A stretch of DNA of 60,000 bases from Apostichopus japonicus. Taxonomy: Eukaryota > Echinodermata > Holothuroidea > Aspidochirotida > Stichopodidae. Positions 14,301-24,700 of this stretch are shown piece after piece. The notes beneath the pieces were generated by a model, which was given only the letters and a program-made list of their open reading frames with translations, made no database searches and was not told the origin of the DNA. Both the position numbers and the translations under genes were made by a program. The stretch covers positions 17,177,303 through 17,237,302 of the forward strand of contig NC_092581.1 in assembly GCF_037975245.1 (NCBI RefSeq), read 5' to 3'. The stretch's first letter is position 1. Every line of letters starts with the position of its first letter.

Positions 14301-16361
14301 TGCGAGCATCACTGAAACATCATGAAAACAGTCATTGTTTTTGTAAAGTTAATCTAGTAGATGAAAACAGGCTGACAGCCTGACACTGAGCATTCTCTCA
14401 TCAAAAAATTGCTCTGTGAATTAAACCGATGTTATCCAAGTGCTATAATCTTCTGACCTGCACCATTGCTCCTCCAGTTTATACCCTAATCAAATATCAA
14501 AGGAAAGTATGTACAGTTCATACACAGTAACACCACCTGTACCTCAAACCATTTTTTTCCAAGATACATAAAATTGAACACAGATTTGGGATCAAGTCCC
14601 ACTCGTCGTCACCAGTCTGTTATATTTTGGACTGTACCATTCCATGAGAGGTTGGCATCGAGTTTGACAACGGTAAAATGTCGGCCTATGTTGGGATTAA
14701 TAACCATATAAATAACACTAATTTATTAAAATTTAAACAGGTTTGGGATGTGAAGTGTCATTCTCAAAATAATTTGAGAACGACAAACAATGACTGTTTT
14801 AGATCCTACACAAATACACGACACCCTTTTCTTAATAGTGGAATGTACGGTCCAGGGACGTGCGGGAATTAATCGCAGAGTTGCCCCAAACATTCAGCTC
14901 TCCAAGTTTTGTTAAAGCTAGTAACAATTCAAGCTTGTATGATGTATGAGGCTTAGTTTCAGTAACACTAGGTCATTCATTCATTCATCCATGATTGTTG
15001 ATTGCACTACAACCTAGTCAACTCTGTTTTAACCGAAATATGAAGTCTCTGACAATGTGGTTTGTTCACCCAAGTTATTATCTAAAGTTGGCTCTTGTCA
15101 AATTCCTCAATGTTTACCACAATGCATCTACTGTACTGCACACTGCAGAGTTTGTGAAACATTGTTTCAATACATGAACACTAGTTAGGCTACTGGCATA
15201 ATATTCATGATGGACCAAAGCATGCATCTCTGCAACACGATATGAAGAAAGTTATTAAAAAACAAACAAGATTAAGTTTCAGCAACATTTTGCAGTAAAT
15301 GAGGCTGAACCTACAACTCCCATTGCATAATAGCTTCATTCAATCTCTCCAAATCAAATAAAGGTGAAGCTTTCAAAAAGCATACCTTTTTTGCCTTACA
15401 TGAGAATACACAACAGAATTTCACTTCCTTCCAAAATTGTTGCACAGTTCTAATTGACAATGTGCCCCAGAAGTAACCAAAAAATTCATATTCATCAACA
15501 TAATGTCACAAGATGGTCGGACCTCACCGGTCGTGAGATGAGCTGTACTGACAAACATACAAATACAGTGGTGTAACCTAACTTTTGACTAGGCCTTTAA
15601 GTTTAAAACAACCACCTGCAGCATAATTCAACAGGTTAACTCTGTTGCAAGGCAATATTGCACATTACTGAAAAGTAGTTTAGATCGGAATTTAAGCATT
15701 CTGAACACTAACAAATGTGAGATAAATCGTGTCCAATGTAATACTAATAGTAATATCTGATGCTGGCAAGATTTAGATGTCTACTCAAATCACATGCAGT
15801 AGGCCTAAGAACAAGTAGGTTAGTGAAATAGTAACATCCCAGCCCTAGTCTATGGCTGTAGGAATCTATATTATAATTAAGGCAGGTTTGTAAGCTTGAA
15901 GTATTTTGTACTAAACATTACGATCAGGATTAACTTAGACTATTTTTCACATTTCACAAATTTGAAGTAACAGTTGTTTGTGTACACACTACAAAAGCTG
16001 GTCAAACATTTAGCTTAGGCTAATGATAAATTGTGTTCGTTTTCCTCATCTATTTTGCAGTGGGTGTGTCGTTAGTATATTTTCAATGGTTTGGCTAATG
16101 TGGTAGAAACGCTAATTAACTTATGTAACAACGAATACATTCTCAAGGTCTGGTTAGGCCATTTCTTGAATATGAACAAATTCCGGAAGTTAACAGTAAT
16201 AACACTAACTCGGGCATAAAATAGGCCTACATCAACCATAGTATTAGGATACGCCTTCACATTTACACCTCTTTGATGACGGCTGTCTAAATATTCCCTG
16301 ATTTCAATCATACGTTACAAACACTTGTACGGAGGTAATTTGCTATGTAATCCTTACCCAT
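1878..16361 (-). CDS. SH3KBP1/CD2AP: CD2AP/SH3KBP1 (CIN85)-family SH3 adaptor protein, N-terminal 204 codons, partial gene
   Basis: The minus-strand exons are 16358-16361, 5098-5255, 3573-3660, 2665-2880 and 1878-2023. Their lengths (4, 158, 88, 216 and 146 nt) join with correct phase at every boundary and give 204 codons without a stop. The protein starts [13 protein letters not shown], very close to the start of vertebrate CD2AP and CIN85. SH3-A spans residues 1-54, SH3-B about 92-150, and the conserved linker motif GFGDIFK 170-176. Family members use three SH3 domains to bind PxxxPR motifs in CBL, and they link receptor endocytosis to actin through capping protein and CIN85/CD2AP partners. 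The third SH3, the proline-rich region and the coiled coil are outside the window. Vertebrates have two paralogues; this could be the single pre-duplication orthologue (inference). Confidence 0.88.
2665..2880 (-). CDS. SH3KBP1/CD2AP: CD2AP/SH3KBP1-like exon 4: second SH3 domain
   Basis: The exon encodes a complete SH3 domain. It has the ALYDY-equivalent [15 protein letters not shown], the RT-loop acidic residues, the paired tryptophans of GWWEG and the C-terminal [17 protein letters not shown] and MFPSNF are close to the second SH3 of CD2AP and CIN85. An acidic PEEEEKPES tail follows. The acceptor is CCCTAG and the donor GTCGGT, a weaker donor than its neighbours. The incoming phase is 1 nt carried over and the outgoing phase is 1 nt. 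Confidence 0.92.
3573..3660 (-). CDS. SH3KBP1/CD2AP: CD2AP/SH3KBP1-like exon 3: linker between SH3-A and SH3-B
   Basis: This 88-nt exon was found by looking for a segment that starts in phase 0 and ends with one spare base, as SH3-A and SH3-B require. On the minus strand a pyrimidine-rich tract and AAG acceptor precede [17 protein letters not shown], and the exon ends at a strong GTGAGT donor. Joining it to the neighbours gives ..NFVK-VLKEES.. and ..[12 protein letters not shown].., all open. The sequence is a low-complexity Ser/Ala/Pro linker, so there is no domain to confirm it. Phase and splice sites are the evidence. Confidence 0.75.
3701..3996 (+). mobile_element. tRNA-derived SINE with duplicated head (family A, copy 1)
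   Basis: Positions 3754-3820 fold like a tRNA. The 5' GGAGTG can pair with CACTCC at the end, and there is an A box (TTAGCTCAGTGGTTAACG) and a B box (GAGTTCGAGTC). A non-tRNA body of about 170 nt follows and ends in ATACATACATACA. The first 50 bases of the head are present a second time just upstream (3701-3753). A 5'-truncated copy of the same body is at 54114-54303. The element sits just upstream, in the minus-strand sense, of linker exon 3. A true tRNA gene is unlikely because the SINE body is shared between copies. Confidence 0.82.
4122..4171. repeat. Dispersed repeat, copy 2 (partner at 489-538)
   Basis: See the partner copy. The two share an ordered series of short identical words over about 50 bases. 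This copy lies in the intron between SH3-A and linker exon 3. A further small internal repeat nearby (about 4611-4660 and 4784-4830) shares TTCAAGAAACCCTTGT followed by AGTTCTTTCT. Confidence 0.45.
5098..5255 (-). CDS. SH3KBP1/CD2AP: CD2AP/SH3KBP1-like exon 2: first SH3 domain
   Basis: This 158-nt exon encodes essentially the whole first SH3 domain. It has VEYDYDAV (ALYDY motif), [10 protein letters not shown], the [13 protein letters not shown] core with both binding tryptophans, and [13 protein letters not shown] and GMFPDNFVK are nearly identical to CD2AP SH3-A. The acceptor is TGTGCAG and the donor GTAAAC. The exon opens with TG, so it needs one base from the previous exon. The ATGG start exon at 16358-16361 supplies it and gives MVE, the exact start of vertebrate CIN85. 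Confidence 0.94.
7088..7371. repeat. Minisatellite, about 33-bp unit, about 8 copies
   Basis: The unit is roughly CAACTATTAATGCACAC followed by TAGCTCATACCATATC. It is repeated about eight times with small insertions, such as the extra TACAGTAG in one copy, and substitutions. It lies inside the long first intron of the adaptor gene. The open frame across it is a by-product of a unit length divisible by three. Confidence 0.9.
7829..7985. repeat. Tandem duplication, about 84-bp unit, 2 copies
   Basis: Two adjacent diverged copies share CAGGACTTTCT, TTACCTAAA, TCATATAGATTG and TTCAATGACCAATTT in the same order. The second copy starts at about 7913. No function is apparent. Confidence 0.8.
9059..9083. 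repeat. Short interstitial telomere-like repeat (CCCTAA)n
   Basis: A run of CTAACCCTAACCCTAACCCG gives about three units of the metazoan telomere repeat (TTAGGG on the other strand). Short interstitial tracts like this are known as relics of break repair or telomerase action. No larger telomeric block is present. Confidence 0.65.
11301..11330. repeat. (TA)n microsatellite
   Basis: This is an uninterrupted run of alternating T and A, about 30 nt long, in the adaptor-gene first intron. Confidence 0.9.
11757..11801. repeat. C-rich low-complexity tract
   Basis: A tract of C-runs broken by single T and A bases ends in twelve consecutive C. A similar one lies at 12767-12800. Poly-G runs occur at 13889-13902, 52049-52060 and 56851-56870. 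The complementary strands could form G-quadruplexes, which is inference from base composition only. Confidence 0.7.
16358..16361 (-). CDS. SH3KBP1/CD2AP: Predicted start exon of the CD2AP/SH3KBP1-like gene (ATGG, then donor)
   Basis: On the minus strand ATG is followed by a single G and then a strong GTAAGG donor. SH3-A exon 2 begins TG GAG GCG and lacks an initiator, so it needs exactly one coding base before it. This exon gives ATG-GTG-GAG, that is MVE, identical to the start of vertebrate CIN85. I found it by searching the minus strand upstream of exon 2 for ATGG/GTAAG. The 5' UTR would lie at about 16362-16560. A four-base coding exon can occur by chance, so transcript evidence is needed. 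Confidence 0.6.
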
Positions 16362-16781
16362 TGTTGAAAACTTATGTGACTGTCATACAAAAACAACCCA
16401 AAGAAGTAAGCCGAAAATATTAGTCCAAAGCAGCGACGTTGTTTGGATTACGGATAGTGCGTCAGTGGTATATTTTTTAGCAGTAGTCTACGTGTGTTGA
16501 AGACGCAAGTGAAGCAAGCAATATACTAAGTTAGTGCTATTAGTGTTACGAATAATCTGTACAGTGTACTGAATACATGTGTTGGGATAGGACATATCCA
16601 TACAAACAACACACTGTCGTTGTAATACCAGTGCCTTACTGGAACGTGGAAAAGGTACAGCTCCCTCTATTTGAAAACTTGCCAGAATTGCGCACCTGTC
16701 TGTGTGTCACCTTTGACAATTACATGTTTCTTCGTTACCTTTCTGTTAAATGGATAACGAAGTCTAGACTTTAAACAGACA

Positions 16782-17450
16782 CTGGCGGATCCAAGGGGGG
16801 CCAAGGGGGGCCATGGCCCCCCAAAGGTGAGCCAAAAAGTGTTTCCGAACATCCGCTAAATCATATGATTGGAAATTTAAAAAATCGAGAGGAATAGCAG
16901 TGGTAGACTAGTCTAAACCTTTTCGTTTTCTGGTTTAAAATTAAATGCAGAGCTCCCAACTGACCCGCAATTCGCGGGAATTAGACCCGCATTCTAACAC
17001 CCAAACCCGCTGACCCGCACAAGCGTCCGAAAAAACCGCATTGTAATTGTCAAGTATACATAAAAAAATTTGCATCAAATTTTGACTTAGCAACCATCAT
17101 TTCTTTAGCATTTAGCATAATAGAGTATAAAACCTCCTTTACAGCATCATTTGAACCTCAAATTAGCCTATATTTCTTTTCATTGGGGCGAGCAGCGAAC
17201 ATTTTCATGCCACGGGAAAGAATGAATTATCACCTACTATTCAATTTATTGATGTTACACACAAAAAAATGCATATTTCTCAGAAAATTTTGGGTGACAA
17301 AAGCCTTTCTAAGTGCCACCATTTTACATGTAGGCATCACATTTTTTTCTTGTATCCCTAAAAAATTATGTAAATTTTTTCGTAAATCAAAAGTACCGCC
17401 CTTCCTATTTCAGTAAACTATAATTACCATTAGTTTAGTTTAGTAGAAAA
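16782..17450. mobile_element. Probable remnants of DNA transposons
   Basis: At 16782 CACTGGCGGATCCAAGG begins a G-rich terminus of the style seen in hAT-like elements, but no matching opposite end is found nearby. From about 16951 a second terminus-like segment carries repeated GACCCGC words. Its interior (17308-17343) shares CTAAGTGCCACCATTTTACAT-like sequence with 18016-18051 inside the complete element at 17695-18168. The boundaries are approximate, and these may be two nested or truncated relatives. Confidence 0.45.
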
Positions 17451-17694
17451 AAAGGATCAGGAGGGACACACAAGTCCCAATCAAGGACCGTATACCTTTT
17501 TGGATAAAAACAACAACATATGTTGCACTGCCCCACGAAGTTCCTGATCCCCTCCTCACTTCCTCCCTCCCCTCCTTTGCCTACCTTCAATCCATTTCCG
17601 CCGCCGCTGGAGGAAATATCTCCTCAACGTTTTAGAAGGCCATGTTTACCAGAGTAGCAATAATTGTATGCCAGTTTTTTTTCTCTCTAGTGTA

Positions 17695-18168
17695 AGGTGA
17701 CCAGACGTCCCCGATTTTCGGGGACAGTCCCCGATTACAGTGTGCTGTCCCCGATGAACAAGTGTCCCCGAAAATGTCACCGATTCGTCAAAATGTTCAG
17801 GAATTTCGAAAATATCCCACATTATTAGTAAAATAATTGTAAAAACAAAATTTAGTCAAGTGTGCAGTCGCAGAACGGAACTAACCAGTATTTCAGGTGG
17901 GCCAGTGTAAACTAGAATATGCTAGATCGATCTAGCCTAGCACTCTTTCGTAAAGTAAGTAAATTTCATCTTAGAAAAAGCTACATTTTTGAAAATAAAA
18001 TTGATTTAAAAAGTGCTTCTAAGTATCACCATTTTACATCTAAGCACCTTAGGCATTTGAAAATTTTCCAATGGGGAGGGGGACACCCCCTCCCCTTAGA
18101 CCCCTCCCCCATATCAGTCACTCAATAAATGTCCCTGATTCCAGTCAGGCAAATATGGTCACATTACC
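17695..18168. mobile_element. hAT-like non-autonomous element, 474 bp, with 8-bp target duplication
   Basis: The element is flanked by a perfect 8-bp direct repeat, CTAGTGTA, at 17687-17694 and 18169-18176. Its left end begins AGGTGACCAGACGTCCCCG. Its right end, read on the other strand, begins GGTAATGTGACCATATTTG, so the ends share a short imperfect inverted repeat around GTGACCA. A subterminal array of CCCCGA-type words follows the left end. There is no transposase frame. The 8-bp duplication and terminal style fit the hAT superfamily. Confidence 0.75.
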
Positions 18169-18330
18169 CTAGTGTAAACTAATCAGAAGTGGCAGTGACA
18201 ACTAATCCCTTTTCGAGTTCTCCCACCAGTCACCGTGCTACATCAAGCCTCCTGATCAATTTCTATGGTCTACACACATACGGTTGGGCAGAGTATGTTT
18301 CACAAATCTGATACTTAGACGCATCACACA

Positions 18331-18344
18331 TTTGCCATGGTAAC
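18331..18344 (+). promoter_or_regulatory. Candidate RFX X-box upstream of the dynein heavy-chain gene
   Basis: The 14 bases TTTGCCATGGTAAC match the X-box layout GTNRCC-N(0-3)-RGYAAC with one mismatch, at the first base, and form a near-palindrome. RFX factors bind X-boxes to switch on ciliary genes in animals. This one lies 430-443 bp before the ATG of an axonemal dynein. Position and target gene fit, but one near-match in 2.4 kb can arise by chance. Conservation in related species or RFX binding data would decide. Confidence 0.5.
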
Positions 18345-18363
18345 CACCGACTATCTGCGGATG

Positions 18364-18397
18364 AATATATAGAAGAGTAAAGGTTTTCCCTATAAAT
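18364..18397 (+). promoter_or_regulatory. TATA-like words in the putative dynein promoter
   Basis: ATATATAG (about 18364) and TATAAAT (18391-18397) lie 375-410 bp before the predicted ATG and 20-60 bp downstream of the X-box. In AT-rich DNA such words are common. They are recorded only because they sit where a core promoter could be. Confidence 0.25.
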
Positions 18398-18773
18398 GCA
18401 ATCTCTTCTGTTCAAAACTTTTGCAGAAAGCTACAAAAGTGATTTTAAAAATCACAATCATGATATTCTACAACAAGTTTATGAAAAGTTTGGAGTCTTT
18501 CCGTCAAATCTAAAGGGCCTATATTCTCTCAGCGGTGTATGTTTGTTTTATAGATTTCACTTTCTCCTCTACTTGTGCACCTGTCGCCACCGTCCCTGGG
18601 CCTGCGTACTGTACACGCACAACGAAGTGTAACATATTGGGTCTTTACAGTATAGGTACAGGCCGCAGCAATGTTGTTTTTACTGGACCATTTTGAAGTC
18701 CCGATTTTAATTTTGATCGCATACAGACAAACCATCTTTTCCGAGGATAAATCGACATAGTTTAAACTTTATA

Positions 18774-21700
18774 ATGGAAGGTGACGGTGGTAGGCAAGAA
18801 AGTCCGGGAGCAGACGGAGGTCCGAGTGCAAAGGAAGCGAATAAACCTGACTCTCCGAAACCGGACACTGAAGTTGCTCCACCATTGATCAGCTCTTCAA
18901 AACGTATGCACTTTAAAGATATAGTTAAAACTTAGGCGTGAGTTAGCATCTTGCCATAGCCACAAGAGTTGGTGAATCGTTTGAAAGCCTTATTTAGACT
19001 AGACTGTGTAAGACTGTATGTAGCCGGAAGGATGAATTAGTAGGACTGTGGGGCATTTATCTTTTTCAGATTAATTCCTCAAGTTGATATCTCATATTTG
19101 CAATGAGTTTCTCATATTCACATTGATACTTTACATAACCTAGCCTAGGCCTAGCCCTTAAGATATCATTAATCAAAAATAAATCATCAAAAAATAAGTG
19201 CACCATAATATACATACAGTACCTAGCCTGAAGTACCTACCTTAATAAATGCCTTATACAAGATTCATATCAGACTTTGTCATCTGAAAAAGTGTACACC
19301 ATCTTTGGTTGCCTCCTTGTTCATACGTAAAGGTCAATCGTATAGCCCTCTGTTTCATTTTACCAAGAAGTATTTTTCCTGCCAGATGTTTTTCATGCAC
19401 ATACTTCCTCAGCCCGTGAGGAGTACTAGATTCTTTAGACAGTAAAATGTCTCAGAGAGGGTAAATACTTAGTCCCTAGCAGGCCTGGTACCTAGGATTT
19501 TAACTTGAGTAATAACAACATTTAATGATATGCTCATACTAGCTTCAGTGCACTCCAGTCTTGGTAATATATCAGAAGCTTCAAAGTTCTACTAATGGAT
19601 CAGTTTGGCTGAGGGAAATAACATTTATGTAGGCTACTATCATATGCATAGCTTACCATTTATGTTTATCTTAGTGACCACAATATTCCTAGATAATACC
19701 TCAAGGGCTAAACTGACCATGTTCAGAAGTTTATACCCTCATCCTGGAATGTATACATGGTCAGGCGCGTAGCCAGGAATTTGCCAAGGGAGGTAGATTC
19801 GGCATTGCAAACTATCTAAGCGTAGCGCTCCATGAGTTGGCGCGAAGGGTACAAGAAAATTTTGGCTGAAAATGCCTCCCAGATCGCTGGAAATGGCACT
19901 TCCCAGGCCTTGTAAGTTGCATCTTAGCATTTTCTCTTTTGAAAATAGTAGCGATATCATAAAAACATTAAAAAAAAATTAAAAAATATGCTCAAGGGGG
20001 GGCGGCCACCCCCCCTTGGCTACGCGCCTGCATATGGTACTTAAATTTGTGAGAAAACCTTTGCATATTCTCAAGTTGTCATAGTGATGCAGTATTTCAC
20101 TAAATTTTGGCGCCATCCTGAGATCTTCCAATGTTTGCTTGAACATCAAGTTGGCATTTTTAACTGCAGACCTGTATTTTGAATGTTAGGCATGTTATCT
20201 TATTAACAGACTGGACTACAAATGTAGACACAGTTAATTTTGTCTGTCCATTAGACACTGAAACTAATAAACAAACATGCAAACTAGGATAGAGCATTAC
20301 ATATAATTACAGACATATTTTCAGATGTTTTATTCCCTCAAGGACTTAGTTTGGAAGCCATTTACTCAGAATTTAAACATTTAATATTTTCAATTTTCGT
20401 ATAATATTCGTAATGTTTCTTCTTACTTTTCACAACACATATCCAGCTGAAGAAAAGAAAGATGCTGATACTAAAAAGAAAGCAACCATTTCAAATGCTC
20501 AACCAACGACAACCCACAGACGTGGTGGGCCTGCTCCGGTAACTTCCTTTAATGCTTGTTCACATGTTGCCATAATGGTTCAGGAGTTTGAGGGAATAAT
20601 TCTTGGTTTGGAAACACTGTTTTTCATTACTGATGCATGATTGAATAATGTTTACTGTAATCTCATCCTAATGATAATAATGATCTGTATTCTCATATAT
20701 AGCAAAGACAATTTTTAAAGTAACTTTTCAACTACAAAAGCTTAAAACAGGTTGTATTAAAATATTTATTAATCCTGATCAACTGAGATCTGTCTGAACT
20801 GAGTACTTTTGAAAAACAGCCAAGGTAATGAGCTATCATTGAGAGGTCAGCTCATGCAGCTATCGATTATTTCTATGAAATACTGTACTTTACTACAACT
20901 CTGCTAGATATTTCAGTCATTTGCGAGTCACTGTAGTGTTGCACATGTCAGATATTGCTAATATCAGCCTGTGTTTACCGATATGATATCGTATAATTTA
21001 GATATTCAAAATTGATATCAGCCGATACTGGCTTTTGAGAAAAAAGAATCCCGGCCCAAACATCGCAAAAATAAAGTTAGCTTGGAAAAAGAAAGTCAAT
21101 TTCTTGTCAAACAAGAATATCGATAAGGCACATATTGAAAGTTGATGCAACTTTTACTGATATAAGACCAATACTGGTAATTGCGCGTACAGATCAAACG
21201 TGAAAGACTACTAATCACCATATTAATGTGCGGCATTAACACCTAACCATATCAAATTTAAAGTCGTAAGGAAACAATTCAAAGGCAATTTTTTCAACCT
21301 CAAAGGAGAAAAATAATTAAACTTGCCTTGGTCAGTGCTTTCATTAAAGCAGATCTGAGTTTGTGATTTTTCAACTAAATATTGATACGGCTTGATCTGA
21401 GATTTGAAATTCATTTCAGATAGATTTGAAAGACATTAATGATCTAATTTTGCCTCTACTTTTGTCATGTTTTGCACTTGTAACTGATCAGTATATATTT
21501 ATTTTCTTCTATTCATCAACATTGACAGAAAGGACCAGGGGTAAGTTTATTTCCTTTCTTTACGACTTGGTAAAAAACAATAGAATCAAATCAAATGAGA
21601 CCTTTTGTACTTTACAAACACTATCCAACTTCCTTTCTTATATTATGTGTACTCTTTTACCTTTTGTTCGATTGTGACGTGTGTAACATGGTTAGTTTGG

Positions 21701-24700
21701 GCTAGAAAAAAATACTACATGTGGCAATAGAGAAAGAGAGACATAGACAGGAGAAGTCGAATGACACTTTCAAAGGAAGCACATAGTCATTTCCAGTTGT
21801 TTATTTTGCCACTCTTTTGTATCCTGTTCTTCAGTGAATGTCGATAGCTGATTCATCAGCCTTGATTGATCACAGGGTTATTTTTATGTCAACTTTTCTT
21901 ATTATATTTGTATACAGTGTCATGCTTCTTACTTTCACTTTTAGGGATATAAAACCAGGTTCCAGACTGAGAGAAAGTCAATCTCCGAGTCTAGAAGATA
22001 TGTATGTTTATACTGTAGCTATACTACCCTGGCTGTTGCATGCTTCAACAATCCGTCCCCTGATAGCAACAATCCCCCAATTGATCACCCTTAATAACTG
22101 TGATTCAATCTATACTGTGATCTGCTGGATTTGTTTCTTGTTCTTGGTCTTTTATTTTGGCGACACATCCATAATAACTAAGGGAGTCTAAGGCCTAATA
22201 GTTCAAGATCATTAAATCTGATTTTTACAGGAAGGATGCAGCAAGTAATACTGTACCCTTGAAAATGAACTTGTGTCAGCAGTTTTGATCGCCTTGTGTT
22301 TGTTGTACATGTAAATTTTCAATATCTGATTAAAATTTGACTAATGATTTTATATTTTTATAATTTATCCTTGAATAAACATTTGAATATGGTGACTCAA
22401 GTTCACTCGAGACTTGTAGCAAACGTTGCAAATTCGTTTAATCCTATAAGTACTGTAGATCACTGATATTCACAGTGGGGATCCTGACTATTTGTAGGGT
22501 CAGCAGAAATTTTTGGAGGATAACCAAAAAAGAAATTGCTGATATTGTTGAAAACAAGAAATAAAATAATTCTGAACAAAAATTTCTACAAATGCTGCAA
22601 ACTGTAACACCATTTCGCAACTACGCACCCTCAATCATATGGAATTTCCTAATGGGAAAGTGCTTCACCAACACCCACAACTTTTGCCACTGATTGGTGT
22701 TGCAAAGATGATGAATGGTGAACATTGGGGTCAGCAAGCAATTTTAAACAAGTTTAAATATGCATGAAATATCAGGCATATAGATTATTGCATCCAGTGA
22801 TAACTGCATAATCTTTTACTAACAAGGAAAATTAAAATAAAAGCAACTAATACTTCATGCATCAGAATACATTCTGTTTCTTTGCACACTGATTTACTTA
22901 CATATTAAAGGCTTGGTATGTATTGAAATGAGCATGACATCTTTGCCATACTGTACTCCCTTGCTCTGCTAGTCTCCTAGCATGCGATACCACATTGTAA
23001 TGATGAAATGTTGTTGTGAACATGTGCTTCTGCTAATATGCATATTATCCAAGTTGGGAATGTTATCAAAAAGATGGTAGCTCTAAAAATGAAGGTAACA
23101 ATGTAACTATTGTGTTCTCATTACTGTGGTACATAAGCACTGGAAGAGGGAGGGGCGGTGGCTGGGAGAAGGGTGGGAGGAGGAGGATTACATCAGACAG
23201 TTTTGTAAAATTTTCATGACGATTGAGAATTCAAATGAAACAAAATATTTTCCAAGATAGGAATAGGACTAACAAATGAAAAAGAAAAAATGGTGGAAGT
23301 GCTAGCCATATTACTAACATCATCAACATAGCTTCTTTGTAGACAAATTCATTCTTTCAATTTAGAAATTTTTGTAATATTTAGAAACAGTGGTTTAGAT
23401 ACAAAATGATGACCAATTCATTTCTTGTAGCAAGAGAGATAATATGGAAGTAGTGGCTGGAAAGTCTGTCTGATATATATTTGGTTTTCATAGTTCTAGG
23501 TAGCATTGCTCCACATTTAATGCTGCATGTTGAGTTGGTTTGTAACTTTATATCACTTGCAAACTAACCAATTAAAATGATATTGGAATGTGCTATGCAA
23601 AGCATCCACCTTAAAGGTAGCCACTATAGGCCCCAAATTATTGCACGCTATAATTGCTAGAAGTTTTCTAAAAGTACTTTCCTGGAGGTGTTTACTCTCC
23701 AAATTGTTCTCAGACCATGGAGCTATAAACCTGGATAGCTCCATGCTCAGACAATGTTAAGGAACACACAAGTTGACTGAATGTCCCAGTGAGGAAATTT
23801 CCTCAAAGGTTGTAATAAAAACAGTTTAAAAATTTTGACCAAAGGTGACCATATTTGAATGTCTAACATATTTGGGGCAATACAGCATACCTTTAAGTTC
23901 TGCCATGTATTTCGTTAATACATATTCCAATATAGTACAGGTACAGGGATTCATTTAGTGATCAAACTTTGTGTAGCAGTTTTGAAGCCTCTGAGGTTAG
24001 TCTCTTATGTAAAACTATGGTTCTTGTGTAAAAGAACTGCACTACACATCTTTAACACTTGTGTAGCAATTTGATCATTTTGAGGTAGAACAAAAGAAGA
24101 CTCAACAGGATCAAGAGACATGGAAAATGGAAACTACTGTACCTCTAGGAACCTCCAACCACTCCCTCCCCCTCCCGCAACCCCATGAGAGCATATGTTG
24201 TTCATTTCATTTTTAAAAAAATTCAAAAAGTCCATGCTCTGTACCTCAAAATATTGTTTGGAGTATATCACAGTGTTAGAGGTGTGAAGGTTAACAGTAA
24301 AGTGAACGGGCAGAAATCGTTAGACGAATTAACAAGGAACAACTGTAGTTTTTGCATCAGAGTATTTGACTGTATACTCATTCTAAAAGTTACCTTATGA
24401 CGACAGAAAAGTGGCTTCAGAGCCTTATAAGCATTAGCTGATTAACACTTTCAAATCACTTATTCACCTGTGGAAAACTGTTAACTCAATCAGCCCTTAT
24501 TTTTTATTGAGTCTCGTATTTTATATATTTATCTTTCTAACCATCTTTGTGATTACTCGTTAATGTATCTGTTTCTTCTGTATCTATAGCTACAACTCTT
24601 TCCTAGATAGGACATGACTCCATGCTCATATTGACCATGATTAGTGTTGCCTCATTCATGTTGAATACTATTGTTTTATATGTTCATTGATCTGTAGTCC

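Larger units (their letters stand above)
5256..16357. other. Long first intron (about 11.1 kb) of the CD2AP/SH3KBP1-like gene
   Basis: I find no convincing exon on either strand in this stretch. The open frames present are short and lack family similarity. It contains a 33-bp minisatellite (7088-7371), an 84-bp tandem duplication (7829-7985), a short interstitial telomere motif (9059-9083), a TA run (11301-11330) and C- or G-rich runs (11757-11801, 12767-12800, 13889-13902). A long first intron holding regulatory sequence would be usual for this family, but no specific element is recognised. Confidence 0.6.
16362..18773. other. Divergent intergenic region between the adaptor and dynein genes
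   Basis: About 2.4 kb separate the two predicted start codons, on opposite strands. The middle is transposon-derived: the start of an unknown element at about 16782, GC-rich direct repeats at 16951-17030, and a complete 474-bp element at 17695-18168. The right end holds an RFX-like X-box (18331-18344) and TATA-like words (18364-18371 and 18391-18397). The short open frames here match no family I know. Each gene probably has its own promoter (inference). Confidence 0.6.

Noticed and set aside
16577-16774. 65-codon plus-strand frame in the intergenic region
   Set aside because: It has no recognisable domain and no splice or neighbour support, and it overlaps the likely 5' region of the minus-strand adaptor gene and transposon sequence.
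21838-22191. 117-codon plus-strand frame with hydrophobic stretches
   Set aside because: It lies in dynein intron 2, has no family similarity I can recognise, and its hydrophobicity fits T-rich intron sequence.
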